A DNA stretch of 64,000 bases from Mangrovivirga halotolerans (GTDB lineage: Bacteria; Bacteroidota; Bacteroidia; Cytophagales; Cyclobacteriaceae): the NCBI RefSeq assembly GCF_026241165.1, contig NZ_JAPFQN010000009.1, positions 62,001 through 126,000 on the forward strand, read 5' to 3'. Shown one piece after another: positions 36,987 through 45,846 of this stretch (position 1 is its first letter; each line of letters starts with the position of its first letter). The translations under genes were made by a program, and so were the position numbers. The notes under the pieces are model-generated. The model saw only the letters and a list, made by a program, of their open reading frames with translations. It did not search any database and was not told the origin of the DNA.

Positions 36987-37441
36987 CATCAAAAGAAAAA
37001 TCAATAAAAGAGGTATATTCAGCAATTTGTCATTCCAAAACAATTTATGAGAAAGCTTCCGAAGCTGCGCATAATTCTTCACTGAGGAAAGATCTGAAAG
37101 AATTATCGCAGGAAAGAGAAGAATATGCCGATCGATTGAAGAAATATTTAGATGATAGAGGAATGAAGGTATCATCATCTACAAATTTTGATCTCGATTC
37201 ATGGTATGAAAACCTTGAGATAACTATCAGTGACCTTTTTGTTGAAAAAAACACCCCAACTTTATTAAAACATGTTATACGGGCTGACGAGGTTTTAGAT
37301 GAAACTATCGGCAAATGTCGAAAAGAAGTCGGGGCTGATTCAGAAGATGGTTTGATAGAAGAATTAGATGCTATAAAAGCCCATGTCAATCAGGAGATTG
37401 AAATCACTAAAGAAAGGCTAACACATTTTAGTTGGCCGTAA
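36983..37441 (+). CDS. PA2169/DUF2383-like four-helix bundle protein
   Basis: A 152-residue all-helical cytoplasmic protein: IYEKASEAAHNSSLRKDLKELSQEREEYADRLKKYL in the first half and HVIRADEVLDETIGKC plus a long C-terminal helix in the second. The pattern is like the PA2169-family ferritin-like bundles, often found with stress proteins. Possible metal ligands (Glu, His) occur but the site is not certain. It is translationally coupled to the ArsC-like gene. Confidence 0.7.
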   Translation: MTSKEKSIKEVYSAICHSKTIYEKASEAAHNSSLRKDLKELSQEREEYADRLKKYLDDRGMKVSSSTNFDLDSWYENLEITISDLFVEKNTPTLLKHVIRADEVLDETIGKCRKEVGADSEDGLIEELDAIKAHVNQEIEITKERLTHFSWP

Positions 37442-37480
37442 TAGAACAATTTTTGATTATTAATTTAAAATATTAACAAT

Positions 37481-38335
37481 ATGAAACGCATACTTGTACC
37501 CACTAATTTCACGAAAATAGCCAGGAGAGGTCTTGATGCAGCAGTTAGAATAGCTAAAAAGCATAACGCTGAAATCTACCTGGTACACTTTTTTCCTGCT
37601 TCTACTGATTCTTTTACAGTAACGGGTGATACTTCGCTTCATCAGGGAATGACTGAAGCGGATCGCTACAAGGCTGAGATAATCAGATCAAGCAACAGGC
37701 GTATGAATGAAATGATTGATTCATATTCTGAAGAAGGAATTAAGATTGTTCCACTGCTTAATGAAAACGGTTTCCGCGCTGGTATAGAACACGTATGCGA
37801 AAATTACGAAATCGATATGATCGTTATGGGTTCAAGTGCTGAGCGTACTTTCGTGGAGAAATTTAAAGGAAATCATGCGGAACGAGCAGTTGAGTACGGA
37901 CATTGTCCTGTACTGATAGTGAAAGAAAATTTGCCTGATAAAAAGTTTCAGCGAATTATGCTGACTTATGATCTAAACAATCATGATCGCGAAGTTATCA
38001 TGAAAGCAAAAGATTTCGCTGATTCATTCGGAATGGAGATCTATTTGATTCACATTTATGATAATCCGGATAAATCGGAAAAAGAGATGGAAGAAAAATT
38101 ACAGAGATTTGCCCATGATCATGATTTGAAAAATTGCAGAATTGTAAGTTACTATCATAAAGATACAGCTAAGGGAATAGCCCTTGCCGCAAAAGAATTA
38201 AAAGTAGATACAATAGTATTGTTATCGAATCACCATAATTATTTATCCCGGTTCTTTTTAAGTACAACAACCGAGGAAGTTTTGGAAGATGCCAGTCAAT
38301 ATATTATGGCAGTTCCAAATGTTATTCACCAATAA
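37481..38335 (+). CDS. Two-domain universal stress protein
   Basis: A 284-residue protein with tandem Usp folds (about 1-145 and 150-284). The first starts KRILVPTNFTKIARRGLDAAVRIA and has VMGSSAERTFVEKFKGNHAE, a variant of the ATP-binding loop. The second lacks it (LLSNHHNYLSRFFLSTTTEE). It lies in the middle of the five-gene stress module, 39 bases after the bundle gene. Confidence 0.88.
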   Translation: MKRILVPTNFTKIARRGLDAAVRIAKKHNAEIYLVHFFPASTDSFTVTGDTSLHQGMTEADRYKAEIIRSSNRRMNEMIDSYSEEGIKIVPLLNENGFRAGIEHVCENYEIDMIVMGSSAERTFVEKFKGNHAERAVEYGHCPVLIVKENLPDKKFQRIMLTYDLNNHDREVIMKAKDFADSFGMEIYLIHIYDNPDKSEKEMEEKLQRFAHDHDLKNCRIVSYYHKDTAKGIALAAKELKVDTIVLLSNHHNYLSRFFLSTTTEEVLEDASQYIMAVPNVIHQ

Positions 38336-38365
38336 ATTATTTGAAACCTAAAATTTAATTACACT

Positions 38366-38596
38366 ATGGACGAAAATGTAAAATTAGTAGCAGGATTTAT
38401 TGTAGGAGCTATGGCTGGTGCAGCCGCAGGACTACTTTTAGCACCTGAAGCCGGTGATAAAACTAGAAAAAAACTTGCGAAAGAAGCAGAAGGTTATAAA
38501 GATAAAGCTATGACTGCTTTTAATGGTAAATTAGATGAACTAGCCACTTCAACAAAAGATTTAGTCGATACAGCTAAGAAGTCGATTAAAAGTTAA
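38366..38596 (+). CDS. YtxH-domain protein
   Basis: A 76-residue protein with one Gly/Ala-rich hydrophobic segment (GFIVGAMAGAAAGLLLAPEAG, residues 10-30 region) followed by a charged helix (KTRKKLAKEAEGYKDKA). This matches YtxH (general-stress, gas-vesicle-like) proteins, which are attached to the membrane. It lies 30 bases after the Usp gene and 31 before dps. Confidence 0.88.
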   Translation: MDENVKLVAGFIVGAMAGAAAGLLLAPEAGDKTRKKLAKEAEGYKDKAMTAFNGKLDELATSTKDLVDTAKKSIKS

Positions 38597-38627
38597 GAAT
38601 TTGTAAAATTCAAAAATTTAAGTGTTG

Positions 38628-39128
38628 ATGAAAAGTGAAGAAATAACTGAAAAGAAAGTATACAAAAAGTTAGGGTATGACAGCAATGATGCTGATGAAA
38701 TGGTTAAAGCCATGAATTCCGCTCTTGCCAATTATCATGTATACTATCAGAAACTCAGAAATTACCACTGGAATGTAACTGGAGAAGATTTTTTCGATCT
38801 CCATGAAAAATTCGAGGAACTCTATAATCAGGCAATTATCGATATAGATGATATAGCTGAAAGAATTAGAGTTTATGGTAAGAAACCAATGAGTTTGTTG
38901 AAAGATTATCTTGAAGTTTCTGAGATCAAAGAAACAGGAACAGATCTTTCATCCGATGAAATGCTAGCAGATATACTCCATGATATGGAAATTATGCTGG
39001 GATATTTTGTCGATGCTGTAAATGAATCAATTGAAATTGGTGACCTTGCAGGTGAAAGGATGTTCAATGAAATGATCAAATTCTTCGAGAAAAAGCATTG
39101 GATGCTTACATCTTTTGCTACTAAATGA
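38628..39128 (+). CDS. dps: Dps-family ferritin, DNA protection in starvation
   Basis: Dps forms a 12-mer that stores iron and removes peroxide, shielding DNA. The ferroxidase signature LRNYHWNVTGEDFFDLHEKFEELY is present, with His, Asp and Glu ligands, followed by DDIAERIRVYGKKP. A start at GTG 38622 is possible, but ATG at 38628 (MKSEEIT) is more natural; this gives 166 aa. It is the last gene of the stress module, followed by a good terminator. Confidence 0.93.
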   Translation: MKSEEITEKKVYKKLGYDSNDADEMVKAMNSALANYHVYYQKLRNYHWNVTGEDFFDLHEKFEELYNQAIIDIDDIAERIRVYGKKPMSLLKDYLEVSEIKETGTDLSSDEMLADILHDMEIMLGYFVDAVNESIEIGDLAGERMFNEMIKFFEKKHWMLTSFATK

Positions 39129-39149
39129 TCTTTCTTCTAAAGAACAAAA

Positions 39150-39183
39150 GGGTAATCCTAATTGTGGGATTACCCTTTTTTTA
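39150..39183 (+). terminator. Terminator after dps
   Basis: GGGTAATCC (39150-39158) pairs with GGATTACCC (39167-39175), followed by a T7 run. It may also stop the convergent collagen-like gene. Confidence 0.88.
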
Positions 39184-39197
39184 ATTTATATCAAAAA

Positions 39198-39734
39198 TTA
39201 TTTTTTAATTTTCACAACATCATCCTCATCTAGATCAAGCATTTTTGTGACTTCTTCATAGTTTGTTAAATCTACCTTGGCAGAAGCAAATTCGGCTGGA
39301 ATTACTACAAACCTGAATATCTGATTATCTAAATATTCTACTGGAAGATTGTTCATTTCTGATGGAATATCACTATCCATATAAAATATTACTTCATTGA
39401 TGCTATATTGAAAGTTATACACAAAATTAGGCTCTTCCTGATAAACAAATTGAGGTAATGCTCTCCAGTTATCTACGCCATTATCAGTATTCCACAATAT
39501 ATAAGCTACGATAATATCCGATTCAAATATTTCAAAATCCAATGGAATATCAAATGGAACCTGCCAACCATCTTCTTCAAAAAAACTAACAGGTTCAGTT
39601 TCAAAAACCTGAGCCAACAGCAAGCCGCCTTCCGGACCTTGTGGACCTTGAGGTCCCACGGGTCCTCTTGGTCCTTCACAAGCACTGATTACTAAGAATA
39701 ATACTGGAATAAATAATTTAATAATAGTTTTCAT
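39198..39734 (-). CDS. Lipoprotein with short collagen-like Gly-X-Y repeat
   Basis: A 178-residue lipoprotein (lipobox ISAC, Cys19). Directly after the lipidated Cys come about five collagen-type triplets (GPRGPVGPQGPQGPEGG), then a beta-rich domain (about 40-178) I do not recognise. The repeats could form a triple helix that makes a trimeric stalk holding the C-terminal domain away from the membrane. It is a single-gene unit. Confidence 0.8.
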   Translation of the reverse strand: MKTIIKLFIPVLFLVISACEGPRGPVGPQGPQGPEGGLLLAQVFETEPVSFFEEDGWQVPFDIPLDFEIFESDIIVAYILWNTDNGVDNWRALPQFVYQEEPNFVYNFQYSINEVIFYMDSDIPSEMNNLPVEYLDNQIFRFVVIPAEFASAKVDLTNYEEVTKMLDLDEDDVVKIKK

Positions 39735-39955
39735 AGGCTTAATATTTAGTTATAAATAATTTACCAATAATCAGGCCAAAAAATTAGAGTGAAGGCTTTT
39801 TTTATGAGGCTACTATTTAATTTTAACTTTAAAATCAGGTTAAATTTGTAATGAAAGGGTGGGTAGGGAGGTGTGTAAAGTTTTCCCCGTTTGATGTTTA
39901 AAGGCTAAAATAAAGTGAGTAAAAAGGATTGAAATTTATATTATGGGATAAGAAC

Positions 39956-39985
39956 AAAGGCAGGATAAACCTGCCTTTTTGTTAT
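39956..39985 (-). terminator. Terminator after acs
   Basis: AAAGGCAGG (39956-39964) pairs with CCTGCCTTT (39970-39978); both sides are T-rich in their own direction, but the run is interrupted on the minus strand. Confidence 0.65.
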
Positions 39986-41871
39986 TTTCTATTTTTAATA
40001 ATTTTTTCAACTACACCAGGATCGAGTAGGGTAGAGGTGTCACCAAAGTTGTCTGTATTACCTTCTGCAATTTTCCTCAATATCCTTCTCATAATTTTAC
40101 CACTTCTGGTTTTAGGCAATCCCGGTACAATTTGAATTTTATCCGGTTTGGCTATCGGGCCAATAATATTGGCAACCATATCCCTGATTTCATTGGTGAG
40201 GTTTTCTTCCGTCCTGGTGGAAAGGTCTGCAATAACATATGCGTAGATTCCTTGTCCCTTGATGTCATGGGGATAACCAACCACTGCTGATTCTACTACT
40301 CTTGGATGCTCATTGATTGCATTTTCGACTTCAGCAGTACCCATTCTGTGACCTGAAACGTTAATCACATCATCAACACGTCCTAAAATTCTGTAATAAC
40401 CATCATGGTCTCTTTTTACTCCATCGCCGGTGAAATAAAGCCCTTTGAATGAACTAAAGTATGTTTGTTTGCATCGATCATGGTCTCCATAAGTGGTTCG
40501 TAACATTCCTGGCCAAGGGAATTTGATACATAAGTTTCCTTCGACACCGTTACCTTTTAATTCATTTCCGTCATTATCTACGATAACAGGCTGAATGCCA
40601 GGAAGAGGTAGAGTTGCATAGCTAGGCTTATTAGGAGTGATACCAGCTAAAGGAGATATCATAATTCCACCAGTTTCAGTTTGCCACCAGGTATCTACAA
40701 TCGGGCAATTAGTTTTTCCTATATGAGTATGATACCAGTTCCATGCTTCTTCATTTATAGGTTCTCCCACAGTACCAATTACTTTCAAAGAATCCAGGTT
40801 GTGTTTTTTTACAGGTTCCAGACCATGAGCCTGCAGTGCCCTGATCGCGGTGGGAGCAGTGTAAAACTGGTTCACTTGATATTTATCTACGATTTCCCAA
40901 AAGCGTCCTGCATCGGGCCAGGTAGGTACTCCTTCAAACATTAACGATGTAGCACCTGATAATAAGGGGCCATACACGATATAGGAGTGACCTGTAATCC
41001 AACCAACATCTGCAGTACACCAGTAGGTATCTCCCTGCATATATTGAAATACGTTTTGAAAGGTAAATGCAGTCCAGACCATGTACCCACCACAAGTATG
41101 AACAACACCTTTAGGCTTACCTGTAGATCCTGAAGTATACAAGATGAAAAGCAAATCCTCTGCATCCATTTCTTCAGCCTCACATTCTTTTGACTGTCCA
41201 TCAATAGCATCATGCCACCAGAGATCTACATTATCATTCCATTTTACTTCCTGTTCAGTCCGTTTATATACGATTACTTTTTCTACCGAAGAAGTTTTTT
41301 CCAATGCTTCATCTACAACATCCTTAACAGGAATCTTTTTTGTACCACGGAAATTGCCATCTGATGTCAAAACCATTTTTGCCTTGCAATCATCAATTCT
41401 GTCTGCAAGTGATGAGGAGCTAAAACCAGCAAAAACAACAGAGTGTACAGCACCTATTCTTGCGCAGGCTAACATTGCGATTGCTGCTTCAGGAACCATT
41501 GGCATATATATAATTACCCTATCTCCTTTTTCAACTCCCTGTGCTTTCATTGCATTGGAGAACTGGCAAACTTGCTCGTAAAGGTCTTTATAAGTCAGGA
41601 CACGATTATCTTCTTTGGGATCATTGGGCTCCCAGATAATTGCAGGCTTATCTTTCATTGTGTAAAGATGCCTGTCCAGAATATTTTCAGTAATATTTAA
41701 TTTTCCATCGACAAACCATTCAATCTTCGGCTCATCAAAATTCCATTTTAAAGTTTTAGACCACGGTTTTTTCCAGTAAAACTCATCAGCTATTCTACTC
41801 CAGAATTGCTCCGGATTGATGATGCTTTTCTGGTATTCATGAATGTAACCGCTTAATGTTTGGATTTTCAT
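39982..41871 (-). CDS. acs: Acetyl-CoA synthetase
   Basis: Acs (629 aa) makes acetyl-CoA from acetate, ATP and CoA through acetyl-AMP. The adenylate motif YTSGSTGKPKGV, the TWWQTETGG motif, YFTGDGVKRD, and the C-terminal SGKIMRRILRKIA (whose Lys is the known acetylation site) are all there. Length is normal. It is a single-gene unit with a 307-base upstream region. Confidence 0.96.
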   Translation of the reverse strand: MKIQTLSGYIHEYQKSIINPEQFWSRIADEFYWKKPWSKTLKWNFDEPKIEWFVDGKLNITENILDRHLYTMKDKPAIIWEPNDPKEDNRVLTYKDLYEQVCQFSNAMKAQGVEKGDRVIIYMPMVPEAAIAMLACARIGAVHSVVFAGFSSSSLADRIDDCKAKMVLTSDGNFRGTKKIPVKDVVDEALEKTSSVEKVIVYKRTEQEVKWNDNVDLWWHDAIDGQSKECEAEEMDAEDLLFILYTSGSTGKPKGVVHTCGGYMVWTAFTFQNVFQYMQGDTYWCTADVGWITGHSYIVYGPLLSGATSLMFEGVPTWPDAGRFWEIVDKYQVNQFYTAPTAIRALQAHGLEPVKKHNLDSLKVIGTVGEPINEEAWNWYHTHIGKTNCPIVDTWWQTETGGIMISPLAGITPNKPSYATLPLPGIQPVIVDNDGNELKGNGVEGNLCIKFPWPGMLRTTYGDHDRCKQTYFSSFKGLYFTGDGVKRDHDGYYRILGRVDDVINVSGHRMGTAEVENAINEHPRVVESAVVGYPHDIKGQGIYAYVIADLSTRTEENLTNEIRDMVANIIGPIAKPDKIQIVPGLPKTRSGKIMRRILRKIAEGNTDNFGDTSTLLDPGVVEKIIKNRK

Positions 41872-42178
41872 GGTTGTTATTTGGTTTTTTATTGTTAATC
41901 GTAACTAAGAATCTAAAGAATCTATCAATTATTAATTTATGGTATTTTTAATAAATTACCATAGTATAATCGGAATCCTTTATTATTATAATTCCAACTT
42001 TTAATTTAGGAAGATTTAATTTGTTTTTTCTTTTTGATAAAAGAAAGCCCGGTGGGAGACAGAAATAAGAAGGTAATATTAATTGACTAAGGAATCCTTA
42101 TTTTTAAAGTAAGGATCTGATAAAAAAGATTTGGAATACTAAAATATCAGTTTCGAAAGCAAAGGAAATAATTTAAAA
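41872..42178. other. Gene-free stretch between acs and menF
   Basis: About 307 AT-rich bases that must carry the acs promoter and the menF end. I see no ORF, no strong hairpin and no clear TAnnTTTG on the minus strand. Confidence 0.4.
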
Positions 42179-43372
42179 TTAAATGTGACGCAGAATTGAC
42201 TGACACTTTAATTCTGTTTCTTCAAATTCTTTTTCAGGGTCGGAATCGATGGTCACGCCTGCGCCTGCATAGGTTAAAATATGTTCTTTATAAATCTTAG
42301 CACACCTTAAATTGACAAAAATATTAGTTTTGTCATTGATGTTTACAGGTCCCATAAATCCTGCGAATAACTTTCTGTTTATTGGTTCGTGATCTAAAAT
42401 GAATTGTTCAGTTTCATTTTTAGGCATTCCGCAAACAGCTGAGGTAGGATGAAGTAATTCTAGCATTACCTGACCAAGTTCAGGGAAGTTGATTTTTTCC
42501 ATATCAATTTTAAAACCAGTCATTAAATGAAAAAGGTTTCCTGATCTGATAGTTTTTGGTCCTTCTTCTTCAAATTCCCGTACTCTGATTTTTTTGAGGC
42601 AGTTTATAATGTATCGGCTGACTAGAGCCTGTTCTTCAATTTCTTTTGTCCTCCAAAGAACATTTTTTAGTTCTATGTCATCCTGGGCTTTCTGTGTGCC
42701 AGCAAGAGACATTGTTTTGAAAGTTTCTTTGTTATCTACCTCTATTAATGTTTCTGGTGTCGCACCGATCCAGAGCCCTTCATCGGGTAAATAAATCAGG
42801 TTAATCATTCCGTTGGGAAATGATGTTTCTAAACGACAATAGAGATCTGCAATGTCAAAATCATCTGGTAATTTCGTGTATTTAGCTCTTGATGGAACTA
42901 CCTTTTTAAATCTTTCATTTCTAATTTCTTCGATACACTGATTAACATATTCGATATATTGAGTTTTGTCTTTTTCAGCAGAGATTAAAGTAGAAGGGGA
43001 GGGTAGTTCTTCTAAAAACACCTTTTTTGGCTGATCAAATAGATATCCTTCCAGCTCTTCTTCCCCCGAAATAATATTGTTCAGGGTAAATTTATCGTTT
43101 TTGAGTTCGCATGTCAGATGGAGATCAGCCGGAATATATTTTAGATTTTCAAAGGCATCATAAAAAGGTGCAGAGATATAGCCTGGTTTAAGCTGGTTTA
43201 GATTATTATGGTCAATTAGCTGGTGGTTTTTACTTGCAACCAGGTGGATTGTGCGTGAAGCGGGAAGGCGATAAATAGCCAAGCCATAGTTGTTTTCTAT
43301 GCAATAATTCAGCGATAGATGAATTATTCTATCGATTTCCAGATCTTTACCCAATTCCGCTTTTTGTTCCAT
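42179..43372 (-). CDS. menF: Isochorismate synthase
   Basis: A chorismate-binding enzyme that makes isochorismate, the first step to menaquinone. The catalytic base region FKKVVPSRAK, the mid-domain GLWIGATPETL, the HPTSAVCGMP motif and FAGFMGPVN are all present. A longer frame to 43414 exists, but it would overlap the hotdog gene by 40 bases; the ATG at 43372 (MEQKAELG), 2 bases after the hotdog stop, is preferred, giving 397 aa. Other men genes are not in the window. Confidence 0.9.
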   Translation of the reverse strand: MEQKAELGKDLEIDRIIHLSLNYCIENNYGLAIYRLPASRTIHLVASKNHQLIDHNNLNQLKPGYISAPFYDAFENLKYIPADLHLTCELKNDKFTLNNIISGEEELEGYLFDQPKKVFLEELPSPSTLISAEKDKTQYIEYVNQCIEEIRNERFKKVVPSRAKYTKLPDDFDIADLYCRLETSFPNGMINLIYLPDEGLWIGATPETLIEVDNKETFKTMSLAGTQKAQDDIELKNVLWRTKEIEEQALVSRYIINCLKKIRVREFEEEGPKTIRSGNLFHLMTGFKIDMEKINFPELGQVMLELLHPTSAVCGMPKNETEQFILDHEPINRKLFAGFMGPVNINDKTNIFVNLRCAKIYKEHILTYAGAGVTIDSDPEKEFEETELKCQSILRHI

Positions 43373-43374
43373 AA

Positions 43375-43800
43375 TTATTTGTTGATCACCGCTACTGTCA
43401 GTCTGCTTACACAAACTAATTTCTCTTCTTCGTTTTTAATTTCAATAGACCAAATATGTGTTTTTCTTCCCACATGTAAAGCTTTTACTCTACCATATAC
43501 ATATCCTGATGTAGCAGATCTGATATGATTGGCATTAATTTCTAAACCTACACTATATTGTTTTGTTTGATCAATAATAAGTTGAGAGGCCATGCTGCCT
43601 AGAGTTTCTGCCAGGGTAACAGATGCACCACCATGTAGAAGTCGCATAGGTTGAACTGTTTTATCATTTACAGGCATTTTAGCTTCAAGAAATGATTCAG
43701 TAATTTGCGTGAATTCAATACCTATAGTTGAAATCATTGTGTCCTGAATTTGTTGATTCAGGTCCTGGATTTTAATATCGGGGTGAAATAGAGAAGTCAA
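43375..43800 (-). CDS. Hotdog-fold thioesterase
   Basis: A PaaI/MenI-type thioesterase with the hotdog signature LLHGGASVTLAETLGSMAS and VGLEINANHIRSATSG. Being directly upstream of menF it is a good candidate for the DHNA-CoA thioesterase of menaquinone synthesis. A frame extends to an ATG at 43857, but this adds a Phe/Tyr-rich segment foreign to the family and runs into the divergent gene; the TTG at 43800 (MTSLFHPDI..., 141 aa) fits family length best. Confidence 0.82.
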   Translation of the reverse strand: MTSLFHPDIKIQDLNQQIQDTMISTIGIEFTQITESFLEAKMPVNDKTVQPMRLLHGGASVTLAETLGSMASQLIIDQTKQYSVGLEINANHIRSATSGYVYGRVKALHVGRKTHIWSIEIKNEEEKLVCVSRLTVAVINK

Positions 43801-43840
43801 GAAATAAAAATTTAATTTGCGGTAAAAATAATTAAAAAAA

Positions 43841-44455
43841 TTGAGCACTAAAACCATTTATATAATACGTCACGGCGAAACTGATTATAATAAGAATGGA
43901 ATTGTCCAGGGGAGTGGGATCAATGCCTCTTTAAACGAACAGGGGGTGGCACAAGCTGAAGCATTCTTTGATCACTATAAAGACTCAGGTTTTGAGAAAG
44001 TTTATACTTCAGATCTGGTCAGAACTATTGAATCAGTAACCGGATTTATTAATCTAGGTATTGATCATGAAATTGTAGAGGATCTACGCGAGATCAACTG
44101 GGGTTCAAAAGAGGGTAAAAAAGTTTCAGTTGAAGATAAATCAGATTATGCTAATCTCATAAAAGAATGGTATAATGGGAATACACATCTGAAATTTGAC
44201 AAGGGCGAAAGTCCAGAGGAAGTCAGGGAAAGGATGTCGCGGGGATTTAATAAAGTTTTAGAGGGGAATCATTCAAAAGTTCTTGTTTGTACTCATGGCA
44301 GGGCAATGCGAATATTACTGAGCCATTTGTTAAATTATCCACTTTCCTACATGGATATATTCAAGCATGGGAACTTACAATTATATAAGGTGCTGTATTA
44401 CAATAACAGGTTCAGATTGCTTAAGAGTAATGATTATGAGCACCTTAAGGGGTAA
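43841..44455 (+). CDS. Histidine phosphatase family protein
   Basis: A 204-residue phosphoglycerate-mutase-like enzyme. The active-site IIRHGETDYN is at residues 8-17, with ASLNEQGVAQAE, YTSDLVRTIES, and the second His in VCTHGRAMR. It is probably a phosphatase rather than a glycolytic mutase, as it is short and diverse in substrate. The start must be TTG at 43841, since no ATG exists between the upstream stop and the RHG motif. It is divergent from the hotdog gene and its stop is adjacent to the TPR gene's stop. Confidence 0.88.
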   Translation: MSTKTIYIIRHGETDYNKNGIVQGSGINASLNEQGVAQAEAFFDHYKDSGFEKVYTSDLVRTIESVTGFINLGIDHEIVEDLREINWGSKEGKKVSVEDKSDYANLIKEWYNGNTHLKFDKGESPEEVRERMSRGFNKVLEGNHSKVLVCTHGRAMRILLSHLLNYPLSYMDIFKHGNLQLYKVLYYNNRFRLLKSNDYEHLKG

Positions 44456-45844
44456 TTATTGCTCGTTTTTAATTTCCCTGGAAATCAAATTAGCTTCATA
44501 CTCAATTGATTCCTGGTATGGGTAATTGTTGTATTGCTTTGTTTTATTAATAAAGAATTTTGCCTTGTTCGAATTGCCTTTTTTTAAATAAATTCGAGCT
44601 AGTTGTATGCAGGAGTTAGGAGCGTAATACCAATTATTATCTTTCTGATTATCGATGACATCGAGATAAAAAGTTTTAGCTTGATCAATCTTTTCTGTAT
44701 TGTGAAAAAAACGGGCTTTTCTATACACCCATTCAGTTTGGTGTTCTCTATTTATGAACTCCGGATCCTTGTCAATTAAATTTTGAGCCTTTTCATTAAA
44801 TCCTCCATCAGTAGCAAGCCTGAGTTTCCAGATTAATTTATAATTATCAGAGTCAAAATCGAAATTCTTCAAATATTGAATCGCATACCGGTCGGCTTCT
44901 GTTTTTTCACTATATACATTTACCTTAGATAAGAACTTTTTTCCTTCTTCGGGTTGATCATTTAAATAAAAAGAAAGGAAAATATTCAAGTTAGCAGCCG
45001 ACAGATATTCATCAGATGATTGTTTATTCCTGAACCTGTTAAGATATTTTCTAGCCAGAACGTAATCTCCTTTTCTCAAATATGTTTCTCCTATCAGAAA
45101 GTGAGCCGCAGGGAATAGTTCAAATACATCATCATTAAACTTTGTGATGTTTTCAAGAATGACATTTCCACCTCTGGCTTTAGAGTTACTTATCAAGAAA
45201 ACAATCAAAGCAATATTAGAATCCAAGTTCAATTCCCCTGCTTTTTCTCTAGCCAAAGCCTGATCTTGAAAAAAGTAGTTAGCAATGAATGGATAAATTA
45301 ACCGGGCTTCCTGGCTTTCAAAGCTATCTTTATCTTTGGCAGCTTGATCAATAAGTTTGATTCCAGTTTCTTTACTTCCGTTAAGGCCCAGCAGATCTAA
45401 TATCCAGGCATATTTTTTAGGAACTGAAGATAAAGTTAGATGCATCAATCCTCCCGGCAGAGCATATTTATCATTTTGATTTTTATTATCCTCATAAATA
45501 GAATAGGCTTTTCTGAAATTCCTGAAAGCAGAAAAGTTATTTTCATATCTTGCCTCTATCATTGAAATTAACAGATATGCTCTGCATTTAAGGTATTCTG
45601 ATGTGCCAGGTTTTTCAATGAAATCCTCTATTTCTTCAATGATCTTTTCTGCTTTTTCTTCTTGTGGATTTAATAAAACTTTAATTCCATCAGAATATAG
45701 TTTTTTATATTCAGTAGGCTGATCATTGTTAAGATCAAGAAATGAGTAGTCGGATTGAGATAAAGAAACGAAATCAAATAAAAAAAACAGGCATAACCAT
45801 AAAAGGTATGCCTGTTTTGTAATATCGATAAATTTGAAAAACAC
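44456..45844 (-). CDS. Exported TPR-repeat protein, unknown
   Basis: A 462-residue protein with an N-terminal signal sequence (about 11-30, LLWLCLFFLFDFVSLSQ) and then repeated helical pairs of TPR type (FLIGETYLRKGDYVLARKYLNRF; CIQLARIYLKKGNSNKAKFFINKTKQY). It probably binds other proteins in the envelope. The start is GTG at 45844, 2 bases after the zinc-ribbon gene stop. A strong minus-strand terminator (45784-45818) lies within the signal-peptide codons; see findings. No later Met precedes the signal sequence. Confidence 0.72.
   Translation of the reverse strand: MFFKFIDITKQAYLLWLCLFFLFDFVSLSQSDYSFLDLNNDQPTEYKKLYSDGIKVLLNPQEEKAEKIIEEIEDFIEKPGTSEYLKCRAYLLISMIEARYENNFSAFRNFRKAYSIYEDNKNQNDKYALPGGLMHLTLSSVPKKYAWILDLLGLNGSKETGIKLIDQAAKDKDSFESQEARLIYPFIANYFFQDQALAREKAGELNLDSNIALIVFLISNSKARGGNVILENITKFNDDVFELFPAAHFLIGETYLRKGDYVLARKYLNRFRNKQSSDEYLSAANLNIFLSFYLNDQPEEGKKFLSKVNVYSEKTEADRYAIQYLKNFDFDSDNYKLIWKLRLATDGGFNEKAQNLIDKDPEFINREHQTEWVYRKARFFHNTEKIDQAKTFYLDVIDNQKDNNWYYAPNSCIQLARIYLKKGNSNKAKFFINKTKQYNNYPYQESIEYEANLISREIKNEQ
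45774..45818 (-). terminator. Strong intrinsic terminator inside the TPR gene start
   Basis: AAAACAGGCATA (45784-45795) pairs perfectly over 12 bp with TATGCCTGTTTT (45807-45818); the minus strand then reads a T-rich run. It lies about 30 bases after the zinc-ribbon stop, where an operon terminator would be expected, but inside the codons of the following gene. Confidence 0.75.
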
Positions 45845-45846
45845 TT

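Noticed and set aside
43801-43857. Longer hotdog protein beginning at ATG 43857
   Set aside because: The additional 19 residues are Phe/Tyr/Asn-rich and unlike the family, and they overlap the divergent histidine phosphatase gene.
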